Positions 49,014-57,747 of a stretch of 64,000 nt of DNA are shown here, piece after piece. Each line of letters starts with the position of its first letter. Position 1 is the first letter of the stretch. The translations under genes and the position numbers were made by a program. The stretch comes from Apibacter mensalis (lineage in GTDB: Bacteria > Bacteroidota > Bacteroidia > Flavobacteriales > Weeksellaceae): contig NZ_LIVM01000003.1 in assembly GCF_001418685.1 (NCBI RefSeq), positions 62,001 to 126,000 of the forward strand, in the 5' to 3' direction. The notes beneath the pieces are model-generated. The model was not told where the DNA came from. It saw nothing but the letters and a program-made list of their open reading frames with translations, and made no database searches.

Positions 49014-50015
49014 CTATGGTGCTGATGGATATAAAGAATCTTCATCTATATCTAAACGAACGGCAAAGAAATAAACCCCAACCGGCAGGTCACCACCGCC
49101 GTTACCTGCTCCCGGTATGGCTGATTTACTTTCCAATTCGTTGGTAGCATTCAAACTTGTACTAAAAGTCAAGGCTATTTCATGTTCATATCCCGGGTCT
49201 CCAGGTTTTTTACCGGGAGATTGAATCACTGCGATATAATTGATGTACGGGGTTGTGTATCCTTGACTTTTGGCTTCCGGATATACTCCGACAACTGACA
49301 TGGCGTGTTGGGATGGATTTCCACCTATCCCTGCACTTGCCAAATACCAATTCTTATTCCATGAACTACATTTACTAGGATCTATTTGAAGACTATCATT
49401 AAAACAAGGAGCTCGTTTATTTTTCAATTTATTATCGTTGGGGTCGTAGGAAACAGTACTAAGATCATCTAGATCATGCAGATACGTCCAATATAATTTT
49501 CCTTCATCATTACCATGGTTATATATCATATACTTAGCCATAATCATCCACACCCCTGGTGGTAATTTCAATCCTTTTCCCGTTATTGAAATTTCTCTAT
49601 GATCATTTGCTCCTCTCGGAAAGGGCACGTTCATATTAAAATCTCCATTAATTTCAGCCTGTTTTATAGTAAACGGTTTAGGTACCCAGTTAACTACTCC
49701 CGTGTTATCCTGAAACATCAACATGCTTCCTTTATCCTCAGATTGATCACTGATACGAATTCCGTTTATATTACCATCTGTTTTAATATGTACCTTAGCC
49801 GTAGGCGTAATAGTTCCTATTCCTAAATTACCACTTTTATCAACAATCACATCATCTGAAGTATTAGCCCCTCCTTGAGTATCTCCCTTGGCATCTACAT
49901 GAAAAGGACCTTGAGGTTGAGTTGTGTTTATCCCTACTGCAGGTGCTTGGGCAAAAGAGAAATTGAATCCCATACCTCCTGCCACAATTATATATAATAA
50001 AAATAACTTTTTCAT
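49014..50015 (-). CDS. Secreted VGINT-repeat surface protein, paralogue C
   Basis: This 333-residue protein has a signal peptide ending SFAQ, then the motif AVGINTTQPQGPFHVDAKG, then SDDVIVDKSGNLGIGTITP and a coil-like KVHIKTDGNINGIRI segment. The C-terminal domain ends GVYFFAVRLDIDED. It shares this whole layout with the two genes upstream (50045 and 50942). The GIN/GIGT motifs resemble short beta-structured repeats in fibre-like surface proteins of Bacteroidota. No enzyme motif and no T9SS sorting domain is visible. It is last in a three-gene operon. Function unknown. Confidence 0.8.
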   Translation of the reverse strand: MKKLFLLYIIVAGGMGFNFSFAQAPAVGINTTQPQGPFHVDAKGDTQGGANTSDDVIVDKSGNLGIGTITPTAKVHIKTDGNINGIRISDQSEDKGSMLMFQDNTGVVNWVPKPFTIKQAEINGDFNMNVPFPRGANDHREISITGKGLKLPPGVWMIMAKYMIYNHGNDEGKLYWTYLHDLDDLSTVSYDPNDNKLKNKRAPCFNDSLQIDPSKCSSWNKNWYLASAGIGGNPSQHAMSVVGVYPEAKSQGYTTPYINYIAVIQSPGKKPGDPGYEHEIALTFSTSLNATNELESKSAIPGAGNGGGDLPVGVYFFAVRLDIDEDSLYPSAP

Positions 50016-50044
50016 ATACTAAATTTAAAATTCATATGTATTAA

Positions 50045-50899
50045 TTAATCTATTAGTCCTGAATCTAACCGAACGGCATAAAAGTAAGATCCCTGAAAGT
50101 AGTCATTAGTTGTAATATATTTATACTGCACATTACTGGTGCTTCCATGTATTTCAAATTCTTGATGACCAACTTTTTGACCATTTTTATCTACTTTAGG
50201 TACCACCACTACAGCAGCCAACTGGGGTGTCCCAATATAAAATCCGGCTTGTTCTACAGGTACCCCTAAAATAGTATTATAGACTTTATCATCCAAAGTT
50301 GGATGCTCAGTTACATTTTTTAAGTAAATCCATATATTATTTCGAGGTCTGTTAGCTCCACCCGGATCAGCACCATTTCTAACAACAAACTTGGAAAGAA
50401 CCAACCACCTTCCCGGTTCTAGCTTTAAAGTTTTTTCAGTCAAATTTGTAGAACCACCGTCCAGCCTTAAAGGCAATTTATCGCCTATTGTTCCTGTTCT
50501 AATTACCGGTTTTTCCGGAGCTATCCATTTTGCATTTCCTAGAGAATCAGTGCTAACCAATATATTGGTCGCAGCTTCGGTTCCATCTTGTAGCCGAATG
50601 TTTCCATTAACATCTAAACCTACATTCGGATTAACTTTTCCTACACCTAAATGACCATAGAACTTTGAAAATGGATTAAGTAATTCATTTTTTCCCGGCT
50701 TGAAAACCACATCATCGGATGTATTTAAAGGGATAGAAATATTCCCGTTATCTTTTTTTGCATCAATGTGAAAAATCCCTTGAGGGTGATCGGTATTAAT
50801 ACCCACTCCTTTTTTATCTTGTAAAATACCAATACCTTGTGAAATACCAAATCCTGTTGCTACAACCAAAAGGCACATGGTTAAAATTATTTTTTTCAT
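50045..50899 (-). CDS. Secreted VGINT-repeat surface protein, paralogue B
   Basis: This 284-residue protein has a signal peptide ending GFGISQ, then KGVGINTDHPQGIFHIDAKK, NTSDDVVFKPGKN and HLGVGKVNPNVGLDVNGNI. The C-terminal domain has LKLEPGRWLVLSKFVVRNG, IWIYLKN, GTPQLAAVVVVP, and ends SYFYAVRLDSG. It is 42 bp from the upstream paralogue and 29 bp from the downstream one. The shared C-terminal domain looks beta-rich, possibly a ligand- or matrix-binding head. I cannot assign a family. Confidence 0.8.
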   Translation of the reverse strand: MKKIILTMCLLVVATGFGISQGIGILQDKKGVGINTDHPQGIFHIDAKKDNGNISIPLNTSDDVVFKPGKNELLNPFSKFYGHLGVGKVNPNVGLDVNGNIRLQDGTEAATNILVSTDSLGNAKWIAPEKPVIRTGTIGDKLPLRLDGGSTNLTEKTLKLEPGRWLVLSKFVVRNGADPGGANRPRNNIWIYLKNVTEHPTLDDKVYNTILGVPVEQAGFYIGTPQLAAVVVVPKVDKNGQKVGHQEFEIHGSTSNVQYKYITTNDYFQGSYFYAVRLDSGLID

Positions 50900-50941
50900 G
50901 ATTTTAAATATAAAATTATAATAAAGATCCTATTTTTTCAC

Positions 50942-51796
50942 TTATTTAAATTGATCTAATCGTATAGCTCTAAAATACGGCTTACCGGTAGCAAAACCGG
51001 GATAATCATTATCCACGTATACCACTGTGTTATTTGGTATACTGGTGCTGGCATAAGCGTGTACCTCCATTTCTTGACCCGGGTCTATCCTAACCACATG
51101 GGTTAACTGAGGGGTAGTAGCACAGGCTCCGACACGTTCAGGTGCAAAACCAACGGTAGTTAGCAGTTTTTTCCCCTTTAGATCATATAATAAGGTCCAA
51201 ATATATTGATCAAATCCTGCCGGTCTTCCACATCCCTCACGAAAACCATTGGGAGAACTTGATGTACGAGTGGTATATTTAAGCTGAATCAGCCAAGTAC
51301 CTGCATCAAGTTTTAAAGGGGTGTCTGAAATTTGAACAGCCTCTTTTCCCGGAGTTGCACCAGGATCTCCCGGAGGAAAAGGTTCTGTGTTTTTTAAATT
51401 AGGTGCCTGTGTTGAAGTAGCAGTAAGCTTTGTTTCAATTTGTATAACACTTCCTACCTTCAAGTCAGGCTTGGGTCGGGGTGAAATTACAAAATTACCT
51501 TCTGCATCCGAAGTAATAATTTCTCCTTCAGTAATTTTACCGGGAGGAGTTACCCGCAATCCTTTTCCTTTAGTACCGATAATGTCCAGCTTTGATTGAG
51601 GAGCAAGAGTTCCTATACCCACCTTTCCATCTGCATCTATTATAAAGTCGTCTTGACTTAAATTTTCTTGGGTTCCATTAATATGGAAAACTCCTTGAGG
51701 ATTTTCTGTATTTATTCCCACTCTTTGCATTTTTTGAGAGAAAGAACAAACGGAAATCACTCCGAGTAATGAACATAATAAAACTCTCTTTTTCAT
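50942..51796 (-). CDS. Secreted VGINT-repeat surface protein, paralogue A
   Basis: This 284-residue first gene of the operon has a signal peptide ending CSFSQ, then QRVGINTENPQGVFHINGTQ, DDFIIDADGKVGIGTLAPQ and SKLDIIGTKGKGLRV. The C-terminal domain has LKLDAGTWLIQLKYTTRT, IWTLLYDLKGKKLLTTVG, TTPQLTHVVRIDPGQEMEVH, ending KPYFRAIRLDQFK. One cysteine pair may form a disulphide (REGCGRP and GACATT). The protein is exported to the periplasm or surface. Its role is unknown. Confidence 0.8.
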   Translation of the reverse strand: MKKRVLLCSLLGVISVCSFSQKMQRVGINTENPQGVFHINGTQENLSQDDFIIDADGKVGIGTLAPQSKLDIIGTKGKGLRVTPPGKITEGEIITSDAEGNFVISPRPKPDLKVGSVIQIETKLTATSTQAPNLKNTEPFPPGDPGATPGKEAVQISDTPLKLDAGTWLIQLKYTTRTSSSPNGFREGCGRPAGFDQYIWTLLYDLKGKKLLTTVGFAPERVGACATTPQLTHVVRIDPGQEMEVHAYASTSIPNNTVVYVDNDYPGFATGKPYFRAIRLDQFK

Positions 51797-52548
51797 AATG
51801 AATTATTAATTAACATATTAACACTTAATTGATTTTCTACTTTTTAATTTTAAAAAATCTATTCTATTTTTAATGATCTCCTCTTTGGTTTCATTACAAA
51901 AATTTAGCAGCTACCATAGCATTAAAAATAGATGAACACTTAATTTTTTAAATTTTAAAACTTTTAAACACTAACTTTATGGCCGTAAATATAAACAAAA
52001 AAATTTACAATCATAAAGTTTATATAACATTAATTATCTTTATCCTCTTACACCATCATAAAGCTATAAAAAAATTTTTATAATATACAATATTTTATTA
52101 TTATATTTTTTTAAGATAAATAATAAAGCAATTTATATATTTTAATCTTTTACTTGAGTTAAATGAGGTCTTGTAATATAATACCTGATTTATATACGTA
52201 CATTAAATCACATCACAGCTATTTTCATTAATTTTTTTTAGAAATTTCTCACTGTTTTAAATATTGTAGATAAAATTTTTTCATGACCCTATTTCTTATT
52301 TTAATAACTTCTTTTTAACTTATTCATAAAATTTTTAGCTCATAAAAACATGATTTTTATTATAAACCGGTATTACACCATTTCATACTCTATGATAGTG
52401 TGATAAATATATACAAGGTCATTTTTAATCCGTATATTAGTTGACAACTGCATGTATAAAATTATGTATAGATATTGGTTTTAAATTAACTTGGGGTTAA
52501 GACCTCTTGTATTTTATCGTAAATCGTGTTTTTATTGCCGTATATTTA
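51797..52548. other. Long AT-rich upstream region of the secreted-protein operon
   Basis: About 750 bp without a gene. It must contain the promoter of the minus-strand operon, but I find no clean TAnnTTTG box on the minus strand. There is no recognisable remnant or strong hairpin. The sequence TTGGGGTTAAG at about 52492-52502 occurs in reverse complement near 47110, possibly by chance. Confidence 0.55.
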
Positions 52549-52743
52549 TTATCCTGAAATTTTCTTATGATACTCTTTTATTAGTCTTTCCCTATTGCTG
52601 ATTATTGCTTCTAAAGCTTCCATTACATCCATTTTTTCGCGTGAAAAACGAGCTCTTACATTTTCAGGAGTTATATTTAATAATTTAGAGGCTAAAATAA
52701 AATCTCCCACTTCTATTTTTCTTTTTATTTGTTTTATTGTCAT
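52549..52743 (-). CDS. Small putative DNA-binding protein next to CI-like repressor
   Basis: This 64-residue basic, helical protein contains DFILASKLLNITPENVRARFSR, which resembles a helix-turn-helix with recognition sequence TPENVRARFSR. Proteins like this are often found divergent from phage or conjugative-element repressors in Bacteroidota. Its ATG lies 110 bp from the divergent cI1 gene, with an inverted repeat of ACAAAATGT half-sites between them, so it is probably repressed by that neighbour. A Cro- or excisionase-like role is a guess. Confidence 0.6.
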   Translation of the reverse strand: MTIKQIKRKIEVGDFILASKLLNITPENVRARFSREKMDVMEALEAIISNRERLIKEYHKKISG

Positions 52744-52763
52744 AACAATAATATATTTTTTGA

Positions 52764-52771
52764 TATCTTTG
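52764..52771 (+). promoter_or_regulatory. Predicted -7 box for the first CI-like repressor
   Basis: TATCTTTG is a perfect match. The nearest TTG (52737-52739) is 24 bp away, slightly long. A start near 52778 gives a leader of 75 nt that contains the inverted repeat at 52794-52835. Confidence 0.4.
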
Positions 52772-52793
52772 TTTTATCTCAACACAAATATAT

Positions 52794-52835
52794 ATACATT
52801 TTGTTTATTTTAAAATTATTTTACACAAAATGTAT
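52794..52835. promoter_or_regulatory. Inverted-repeat operator upstream of first CI-like repressor
   Basis: ATACATTTTGT (52794-52804) and ACAAAATGTAT (52825-52835) form a perfect 11-bp inverted repeat with a 20-bp spacer (centres 31 bp apart, about three helical turns). The left arm abuts a minus-strand TATATTTG box (52785-52792) for the small divergent gene. The same half-site recurs before clpB. Confidence 0.55.
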
Positions 52836-52852
52836 GTTTTTTTATATCAAAC

Positions 52853-53539
52853 ATGGATAAAACTATTATTCTTAACAAAATTAAAAAATACTATGGGTTT
52901 ACTAAAGACTCTCAATTAGTAAAACATTTGGGCATAACTTCTCAAATATTGTACAATTGGAAAAGAAGGAATTCGTACAATATTAAACTTATATACACAA
53001 AATGTGAAATTTTTAATTATGAATGGCTATTAACCGGTAAGGAGCCTATGTTGAAAAAAGATAATATTAAATATAATAATCTTTATTTAGCTGAAGAATC
53101 AGAATACAATTTCCATAAAAGTAAAAAAAATCATATTCCTTTATATAACTTAGATCGCAACGGGGGTTTGAGAAATATTTCTGATAAGAAATTCGATCAA
53201 AAAGATATTATAGATTTTATAAAACTACCCGATTTAGCTGATTGTGACGGCGCTGCTTACGTTAAAGGAAACTCCATGCTCCCAACAATTCAAAATGGCG
53301 ACATCGTTATTTTCAAGACTATTTCACCTAAAGACATATTTTGGGGTGAATTATATTTAATCGAGCTAAGCATGGATAATAATTCCTATTACATAGTAAT
53401 AAAATATATTCAAAAATCTGAAAAAGGAGAACAATTTGTTAAGCTTACTGGACAGGACAGTAAAAACGCTCCTCAAGATATTCCCTTCTCTAAAATTAAT
53501 GCAATGGCTCTTATTCTTGGTAGTATACGAATCTTTTAG
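52853..53539 (+). CDS. Phage CI-type repressor with S24 peptidase domain, copy 1
   Basis: This 228-residue protein has an N-terminal CI-repressor helix-turn-helix (KHLGITSQILYNWKRRNSY, about 24-42, followed by the typical NYEWLLTGKEPM) and a C-terminal LexA/UmuD-like S24 domain. The catalytic Ser is S141 in KGNSMLPTIQNGD and the Lys is K184 in VIKYIQKS, so autocleavage on a DNA-damage signal is possible. The linker carries NLDRNGGLRNI instead of an obvious Ala-Gly cleavage site. No phage genes are nearby, so it may be a prophage relic or a domesticated regulator. Confidence 0.85.
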   Translation: MDKTIILNKIKKYYGFTKDSQLVKHLGITSQILYNWKRRNSYNIKLIYTKCEIFNYEWLLTGKEPMLKKDNIKYNNLYLAEESEYNFHKSKKNHIPLYNLDRNGGLRNISDKKFDQKDIIDFIKLPDLADCDGAAYVKGNSMLPTIQNGDIVIFKTISPKDIFWGELYLIELSMDNNSYYIVIKYIQKSEKGEQFVKLTGQDSKNAPQDIPFSKINAMALILGSIRIF

Positions 53540-53624
53540 AAAAATTCCCCCCACTCTATAGCCTCATCTTCAAAACGTTTAATATTCTGTTTTGTTTATA
53601 TTGTATTTATTTAAATAATGTTGC

Positions 53625-53660
53625 ATTGTTATGACAATATGATAATTTTTAATATATTTG
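53625..53660 (+). promoter_or_regulatory. Predicted promoter and operator of the second CI-like repressor
   Basis: A TATATTTG box lies at 53653-53660. The small inverted repeat ATTGT-TATG-ACAAT (53625-53638) covers the -33 region (TTG 53626-53628, 24-bp spacer). This placement suits autoregulation. Confidence 0.4.
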
Positions 53661-53736
53661 TTCAAAAATCAAATAACACATGCAGACGGAATGATTATAT
53701 ACCATTTATTTGATCTTTTATTTATAGCTACAACCT

Positions 53737-54426
53737 ATGGAAAAATCAACCATTTTAAATAAAATAAAATTATTTTATGGGTTTAAAAAAGATTCTGAAT
53801 TTGCCAGATATCTTGGTATTTCACCCCAAACGTTTTTAAATTGGAAGAAAAGAAACAGTTATGATTCTTTATTGATTCACACTAAATGTCCTGAAATAAA
53901 TCTAGAATGGTTACTAACTAGCGAAGGCCCCATGATAAAACGTTACATTTCAGATAAAGATATTCCTTTATCCGTACGGGAGCATCCAGCGTTTAAATTA
54001 CAAGAGAAAAATAATTTTACTATACCCGTTTACAACTTAGACACTAATGGAGGATTAAAAAATATAGTTCATTCAAAATCTAAAGACACATTTATTTCAG
54101 AATTTATAAAAATACCAAATCTATCTGATTGTGATGGAGCAATTTATATAAAAGGTGAATCTATGTTTCCACTTTTAAAAAATGGAGATATGGTCATTTT
54201 CAAAAATGCATCAACAGAAAATTTATTTTGGGGCGAATTATACATTATAGAAATAGCTTTAACACCATATTCCAATCATACCTTCGTAAGACATATTCAG
54301 AAATCCAGCTTAGGCAAAGATCACATAAAATTAGTAAGCGCGAATCCTATGTATGAATCTAAAGATGTTTCTTTAAATACGATTAACGCAATTGGCATAA
54401 TACGCGCAAGTATCAGGTTCCATTAA
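53737..54426 (+). CDS. Phage CI-type repressor with S24 domain, copy 2 (Lys replaced by Arg)
   Basis: This 229-residue paralogue of the preceding gene has HTH RYLGISPQTFLNWKKRNSY, then NLEWLLTSEGPM, the linker NLDTNGGLKNI and an S24 domain with S142 (KGESMFPLLKNGD). The position of the catalytic lysine (K184 in copy 1) is R185 here (FVRHIQKS), which should abolish or strongly weaken self-cleavage. It probably arose by duplication and may act as a non-inducible repressor or a dominant partner of copy 1. It has its own upstream region of 197 bp. Confidence 0.85.
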   Translation: MEKSTILNKIKLFYGFKKDSEFARYLGISPQTFLNWKKRNSYDSLLIHTKCPEINLEWLLTSEGPMIKRYISDKDIPLSVREHPAFKLQEKNNFTIPVYNLDTNGGLKNIVHSKSKDTFISEFIKIPNLSDCDGAIYIKGESMFPLLKNGDMVIFKNASTENLFWGELYIIEIALTPYSNHTFVRHIQKSSLGKDHIKLVSANPMYESKDVSLNTINAIGIIRASIRFH

Positions 54427-54748
54427 ATTAATAATAGTAAAGCTAACGATACCCCCCTCCTACTACGCATTTATTAATCATTTATTATACGCTTAAAAGT
54501 ATTCTTTATCATTTATAAGTAATTTATTTTCAAGTTATTATTAATCAAGAGGCTAATTCTTTATAGATTTAAAACAAACAAATATTCTATACAAAATGTC
54601 ATTATGTCACGAGCTGCAATTTAATCTTAGTATATAGTGACATTTTGTCTTGAATTGTTTGTTTTTCCTCTCATTGATTTATTAAAAACCTTATTGATGA
54701 ATTTGGTTTATATTTTGCTGAGATAGAAATGTAAGAGATTAAACAAAT
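54427..54748. other. clpB upstream region
   Basis: The 322 bp contain the compound inverted repeat described separately and a near-consensus box TATATTTTG (54709-54717). I see no CIRCE element (TTAGCACTC type), so HrcA control is not supported. Confidence 0.5.
54571..54666. promoter_or_regulatory. Compound inverted repeat (ACAAAATGT half-sites) upstream of clpB
   Basis: The inner arms are ACAAAATGTCA (54591-54601) and TGACATTTTGT (54638-54648). The outer arms are AAACAAACAA (near 54572-54582) and TTGTTTGTTT (near 54656-54665). An alternative pairing ATGTCAC (54604-54610) / GTGACAT (54637-54643) shares the right arm. The ACAAAATGT half-site matches the operator-like repeat before the first CI-like repressor. 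Confidence 0.5.
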
Positions 54749-57379
54749 ATGGATTTTAATAAATTAACCATCAAATCACAAGAAGCCTTGCAACAATCAC
54801 AAGTGATTGCACAAGGTTTAGAAAACCAGGCGATTGAACCTGCACACTTACTTAAAGCTTTATTGGAAAGTGAAGCTAGTGTAATAACCTTTATATTGAA
54901 AAAACAAAATTCAAATTTAGCATATATTAACTCCGAGCTTCAATCAATACTAAATTCTTTACCCAAAGTAAGCGGCGGACAAATTTATCTATCTCAAAAT
55001 TCTAATAAAGCTTTAAATGAAGCTCAATTAGAATCTACTAAAATGAAAGATGAATTTATAAGTTTAGAGCATATTTTCTTAGGGCTGCTTTCAGTAAATG
55101 ACAAAACTTCTCAATTATTAAAAAATCAAGGGGTTACCAAAGAGGGGGTAATTAAAGCTATCGAAGAAATAAGAAAAGGAGAACGAGTAACTTCTCAATC
55201 TGCAGAAGATACCTATAATTCATTAAATAAATATGCCAAAAACCTTAATGAATTAGCACAAAACGGAAAACTTGATCCGGTAATAGGCAGAGATGATGAA
55301 ATTAGGAGAGTTTTACAAATACTTTCACGCCGAACTAAAAATAATCCTATATTGATTGGTGAACCGGGAGTTGGAAAAACCGCCATTGCCGAAGGTATAG
55401 CACATCGAATCATAAACGGAGATGTTCCTGAAAACTTGAAGGATAAAACTATTTTTTCCTTGGATATGGGAGCTTTAATTGCCGGAGCAAAATATAAAGG
55501 AGAATTCGAAGAACGTCTAAAAGCCGTTGTAAAAGAAGTTACTGCTTCTAATGGAAATATTATTTTATTTATTGATGAAATCCACACCTTAGTGGGAGCC
55601 GGTGGAGGCGAAGGAGCCATGGATGCTGCCAACATATTAAAACCGGCACTGGCACGCGGTGAACTACGTTCCATTGGGGCAACTACTTTAAATGAATATC
55701 AAAAATATTTTGAAAAGGATAAAGCCTTGGAAAGACGTTTTCAAAAAGTAATGGTTGAGGAACCAGATATAGATGATGCTATAGCTATATTACGAGGCAT
55801 TAGAGAGAAATATGAAGCACATCATAAAGTACGCATTAAAGACGAAGCCGTAATAGCTTCGGTGGAACTCTCCAATCGTTATATTTCTGACCGTTTTTTA
55901 CCGGACAAAGCCATAGACTTAATGGACGAGGCTTCTGCAAAGCTTCGTATGGAAATGAACTCCAAGCCTGAAGAGCTGGATGCTTTAGACCGTAAAAAAA
56001 TGCAGCTGGAAATAGAGTTAGAAGCAGTAAAAAGAGAGGTAGAAAGCCCTTCTTCCAATGAAAGCATTAAACAAGCTAATGAAAAAAGATTAGAAAATGT
56101 AAAAGAAGAATTATCTCAGCTTAATGAAAAAAGAAATGAGTTGAGTGCATCTTGGAAAGCTGAAAAAGAAAGAGCGGACAAAGTTCAAGAAATTCGTAAA
56201 AATATTGAAGAATTTAAGATTGAAGCAGAGAAAGCCGAACGTTCCGGAGATTATGGTAAGGTTGCCGAATTACGATATGGAAAGATAAAAGAACAGGAGG
56301 CTGAACTTGCCAAAGCTGAAGAAGAGCTTTCTGATGATCGGCCTAAATTAATCAAAGAAGAAGTAGATTCCGAAGATATTGCAGATGTTGTAGCTAAGTG
56401 GACCGGTATTCCGGTTACTAAGCTTGTACAAAGTGAACGTGAAAAATTATTAAATCTGGAATCTGTCCTTCATAAAAGGGTTGTCGGACAAGAAGAAGCC
56501 ATTGAAGCAGTGGCAGATGCCATACGCAGGAATCGAGCAGGTTTAAATGATGAAAGAAAACCTATCGGATCATTTTTATTTTTAGGAACTACAGGAGTAG
56601 GTAAAACTGAATTGGCAAAGGCTTTGGCCGAATTCTTATTTGATGATGAAAATTCAATGACCCGAATTGATATGAGTGAATACCAAGAAAAACATTCTGT
56701 CAGCAGATTGGTAGGTGCGCCTCCGGGATATGTGGGCTATGATGAAGGGGGACAGTTAACCGAAGCCGTCAGAAGAAGACCTTATTCTGTTATATTATTA
56801 GATGAAATAGAAAAAGCCCATCCGGATGTTTTTAATATTTTATTGCAAGTATTAGATGATGGAAGACTTACCGACAATAAGGGGCGAACGGTTAATTTTA
56901 AAAATGCTATAATAGTTATGACTTCTAATTTGGGTTCCCATGTAATTCAAGAAAATTTTGAAAAACTGGAAGGAAATAATTATAAAGCGATTTTAGAATT
57001 GACCAAGCAACAGGTAATGGAATTGCTAAGAAAAACTCTGCGACCTGAATTTTTAAACCGAATTGATGAAACCATTGTATTTAAGCCTCTAAATAAAAAT
57101 GAAATAAGAAATATCATTGATATACAATTAGATTCGCTCAACAAAATTTTAGATAAAAAAGGGATTCACATGAGTATGACCGATGAAGCAAAAGATTACA
57201 TAATGAGCAAAGGTTATGACCCTGCTTTTGGGGCAAGACCTTTGAAAAGATTAATTCAGCATGAAATTTTAAATCAACTGTCTAAGGAAATTCTAGGTGG
57301 AAAAATAATCGACAATGATACTATTGTCGCTGATTACTTCCCGGAAACCGGCCTGGTTTTTAGAAAAGAAAATTATTAA
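54749..57379 (+). CDS. clpB: ClpB disaggregase chaperone
   Basis: This 876-residue Hsp104/ClpB chaperone works with DnaK to resolubilise aggregates. It has a Clp-N double repeat (about 1-145), AAA+ module 1 with Walker A GEPGVGKTAIAEG (about 203-215) and the DEIH Walker B, the ClpB-specific middle coiled coil (about 400-525), AAA+ module 2 with GTTGVGKTELAKA and LLDEIEKAHPDVFNILLQVL, and the C-terminal D2-small domain. The length matches the family. Confidence 0.98.
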   Translation: MDFNKLTIKSQEALQQSQVIAQGLENQAIEPAHLLKALLESEASVITFILKKQNSNLAYINSELQSILNSLPKVSGGQIYLSQNSNKALNEAQLESTKMKDEFISLEHIFLGLLSVNDKTSQLLKNQGVTKEGVIKAIEEIRKGERVTSQSAEDTYNSLNKYAKNLNELAQNGKLDPVIGRDDEIRRVLQILSRRTKNNPILIGEPGVGKTAIAEGIAHRIINGDVPENLKDKTIFSLDMGALIAGAKYKGEFEERLKAVVKEVTASNGNIILFIDEIHTLVGAGGGEGAMDAANILKPALARGELRSIGATTLNEYQKYFEKDKALERRFQKVMVEEPDIDDAIAILRGIREKYEAHHKVRIKDEAVIASVELSNRYISDRFLPDKAIDLMDEASAKLRMEMNSKPEELDALDRKKMQLEIELEAVKREVESPSSNESIKQANEKRLENVKEELSQLNEKRNELSASWKAEKERADKVQEIRKNIEEFKIEAEKAERSGDYGKVAELRYGKIKEQEAELAKAEEELSDDRPKLIKEEVDSEDIADVVAKWTGIPVTKLVQSEREKLLNLESVLHKRVVGQEEAIEAVADAIRRNRAGLNDERKPIGSFLFLGTTGVGKTELAKALAEFLFDDENSMTRIDMSEYQEKHSVSRLVGAPPGYVGYDEGGQLTEAVRRRPYSVILLDEIEKAHPDVFNILLQVLDDGRLTDNKGRTVNFKNAIIVMTSNLGSHVIQENFEKLEGNNYKAILELTKQQVMELLRKTLRPEFLNRIDETIVFKPLNKNEIRNIIDIQLDSLNKILDKKGIHMSMTDEAKDYIMSKGYDPAFGARPLKRLIQHEILNQLSKEILGGKIIDNDTIVADYFPETGLVFRKENY

Positions 57380-57418
57380 TAAAACGGATTAATCTAAATA
57401 CACGTTTGAGTCTATATA

Positions 57419-57442
57419 GGGTATAAATTTATACCCTTTTTT
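57419..57442 (+). terminator. Intrinsic terminator after clpB
   Basis: The perfect palindrome GGGTATAAATTTATACCC is followed by TTTTTT. An outer TGAGT/ACTCA pair (57407-57411, 57443-57447) extends the stem. Confidence 0.85.
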
Positions 57443-57747
57443 ACTCAAAATGCTATAAAAAAAGGTTATATATTATAATTTCAAATATATTTTATATTGG
57501 AAATATCTTGTTACAAATTATATTATTTAAATTGTATTTATAAATTAATTTTTATTTCTTGTAATTTATTAAATTATTTTTTTTATATTAATTAGACCCA
57601 GAGTAATAATTTAAATTCAACAAATGTATTTTTAATTTTAGAGGTTGTATATAAATAGGAGTATTGATAAAATGTTTTTTTCAGATAGCTGTGTAACAAA
57701 ATAACTAATTATTCTACTTATAATAGTGAAAATTCATTTACATAAGA
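57443..57747. other. Spacer before the TolC-like gene
   Basis: About 305 bp, very AT-rich. I see no gene fragment, clear promoter box or strong hairpin. Confidence 0.6.

Noticed and set aside
47107-52502. Shared 11-mer CTTAACCCCAA / TTGGGGTTAAG as possible attachment sites
   Set aside because: Only 11 bp, inverted, and no recombinase gene lies between or beside them. Chance is more likely.
52549-54426. Intact prophage or integrative element
   Set aside because: Only a small ORF and two repressors are present. No integrase, portal, terminase, relaxase or attachment repeats are seen, and housekeeping clpB follows directly.
54427-54748. HrcA/CIRCE control of clpB
   Set aside because: No TTAGCACTC-N9-GAGTGCTAA-like sequence is present; the inverted repeat there has a different core.
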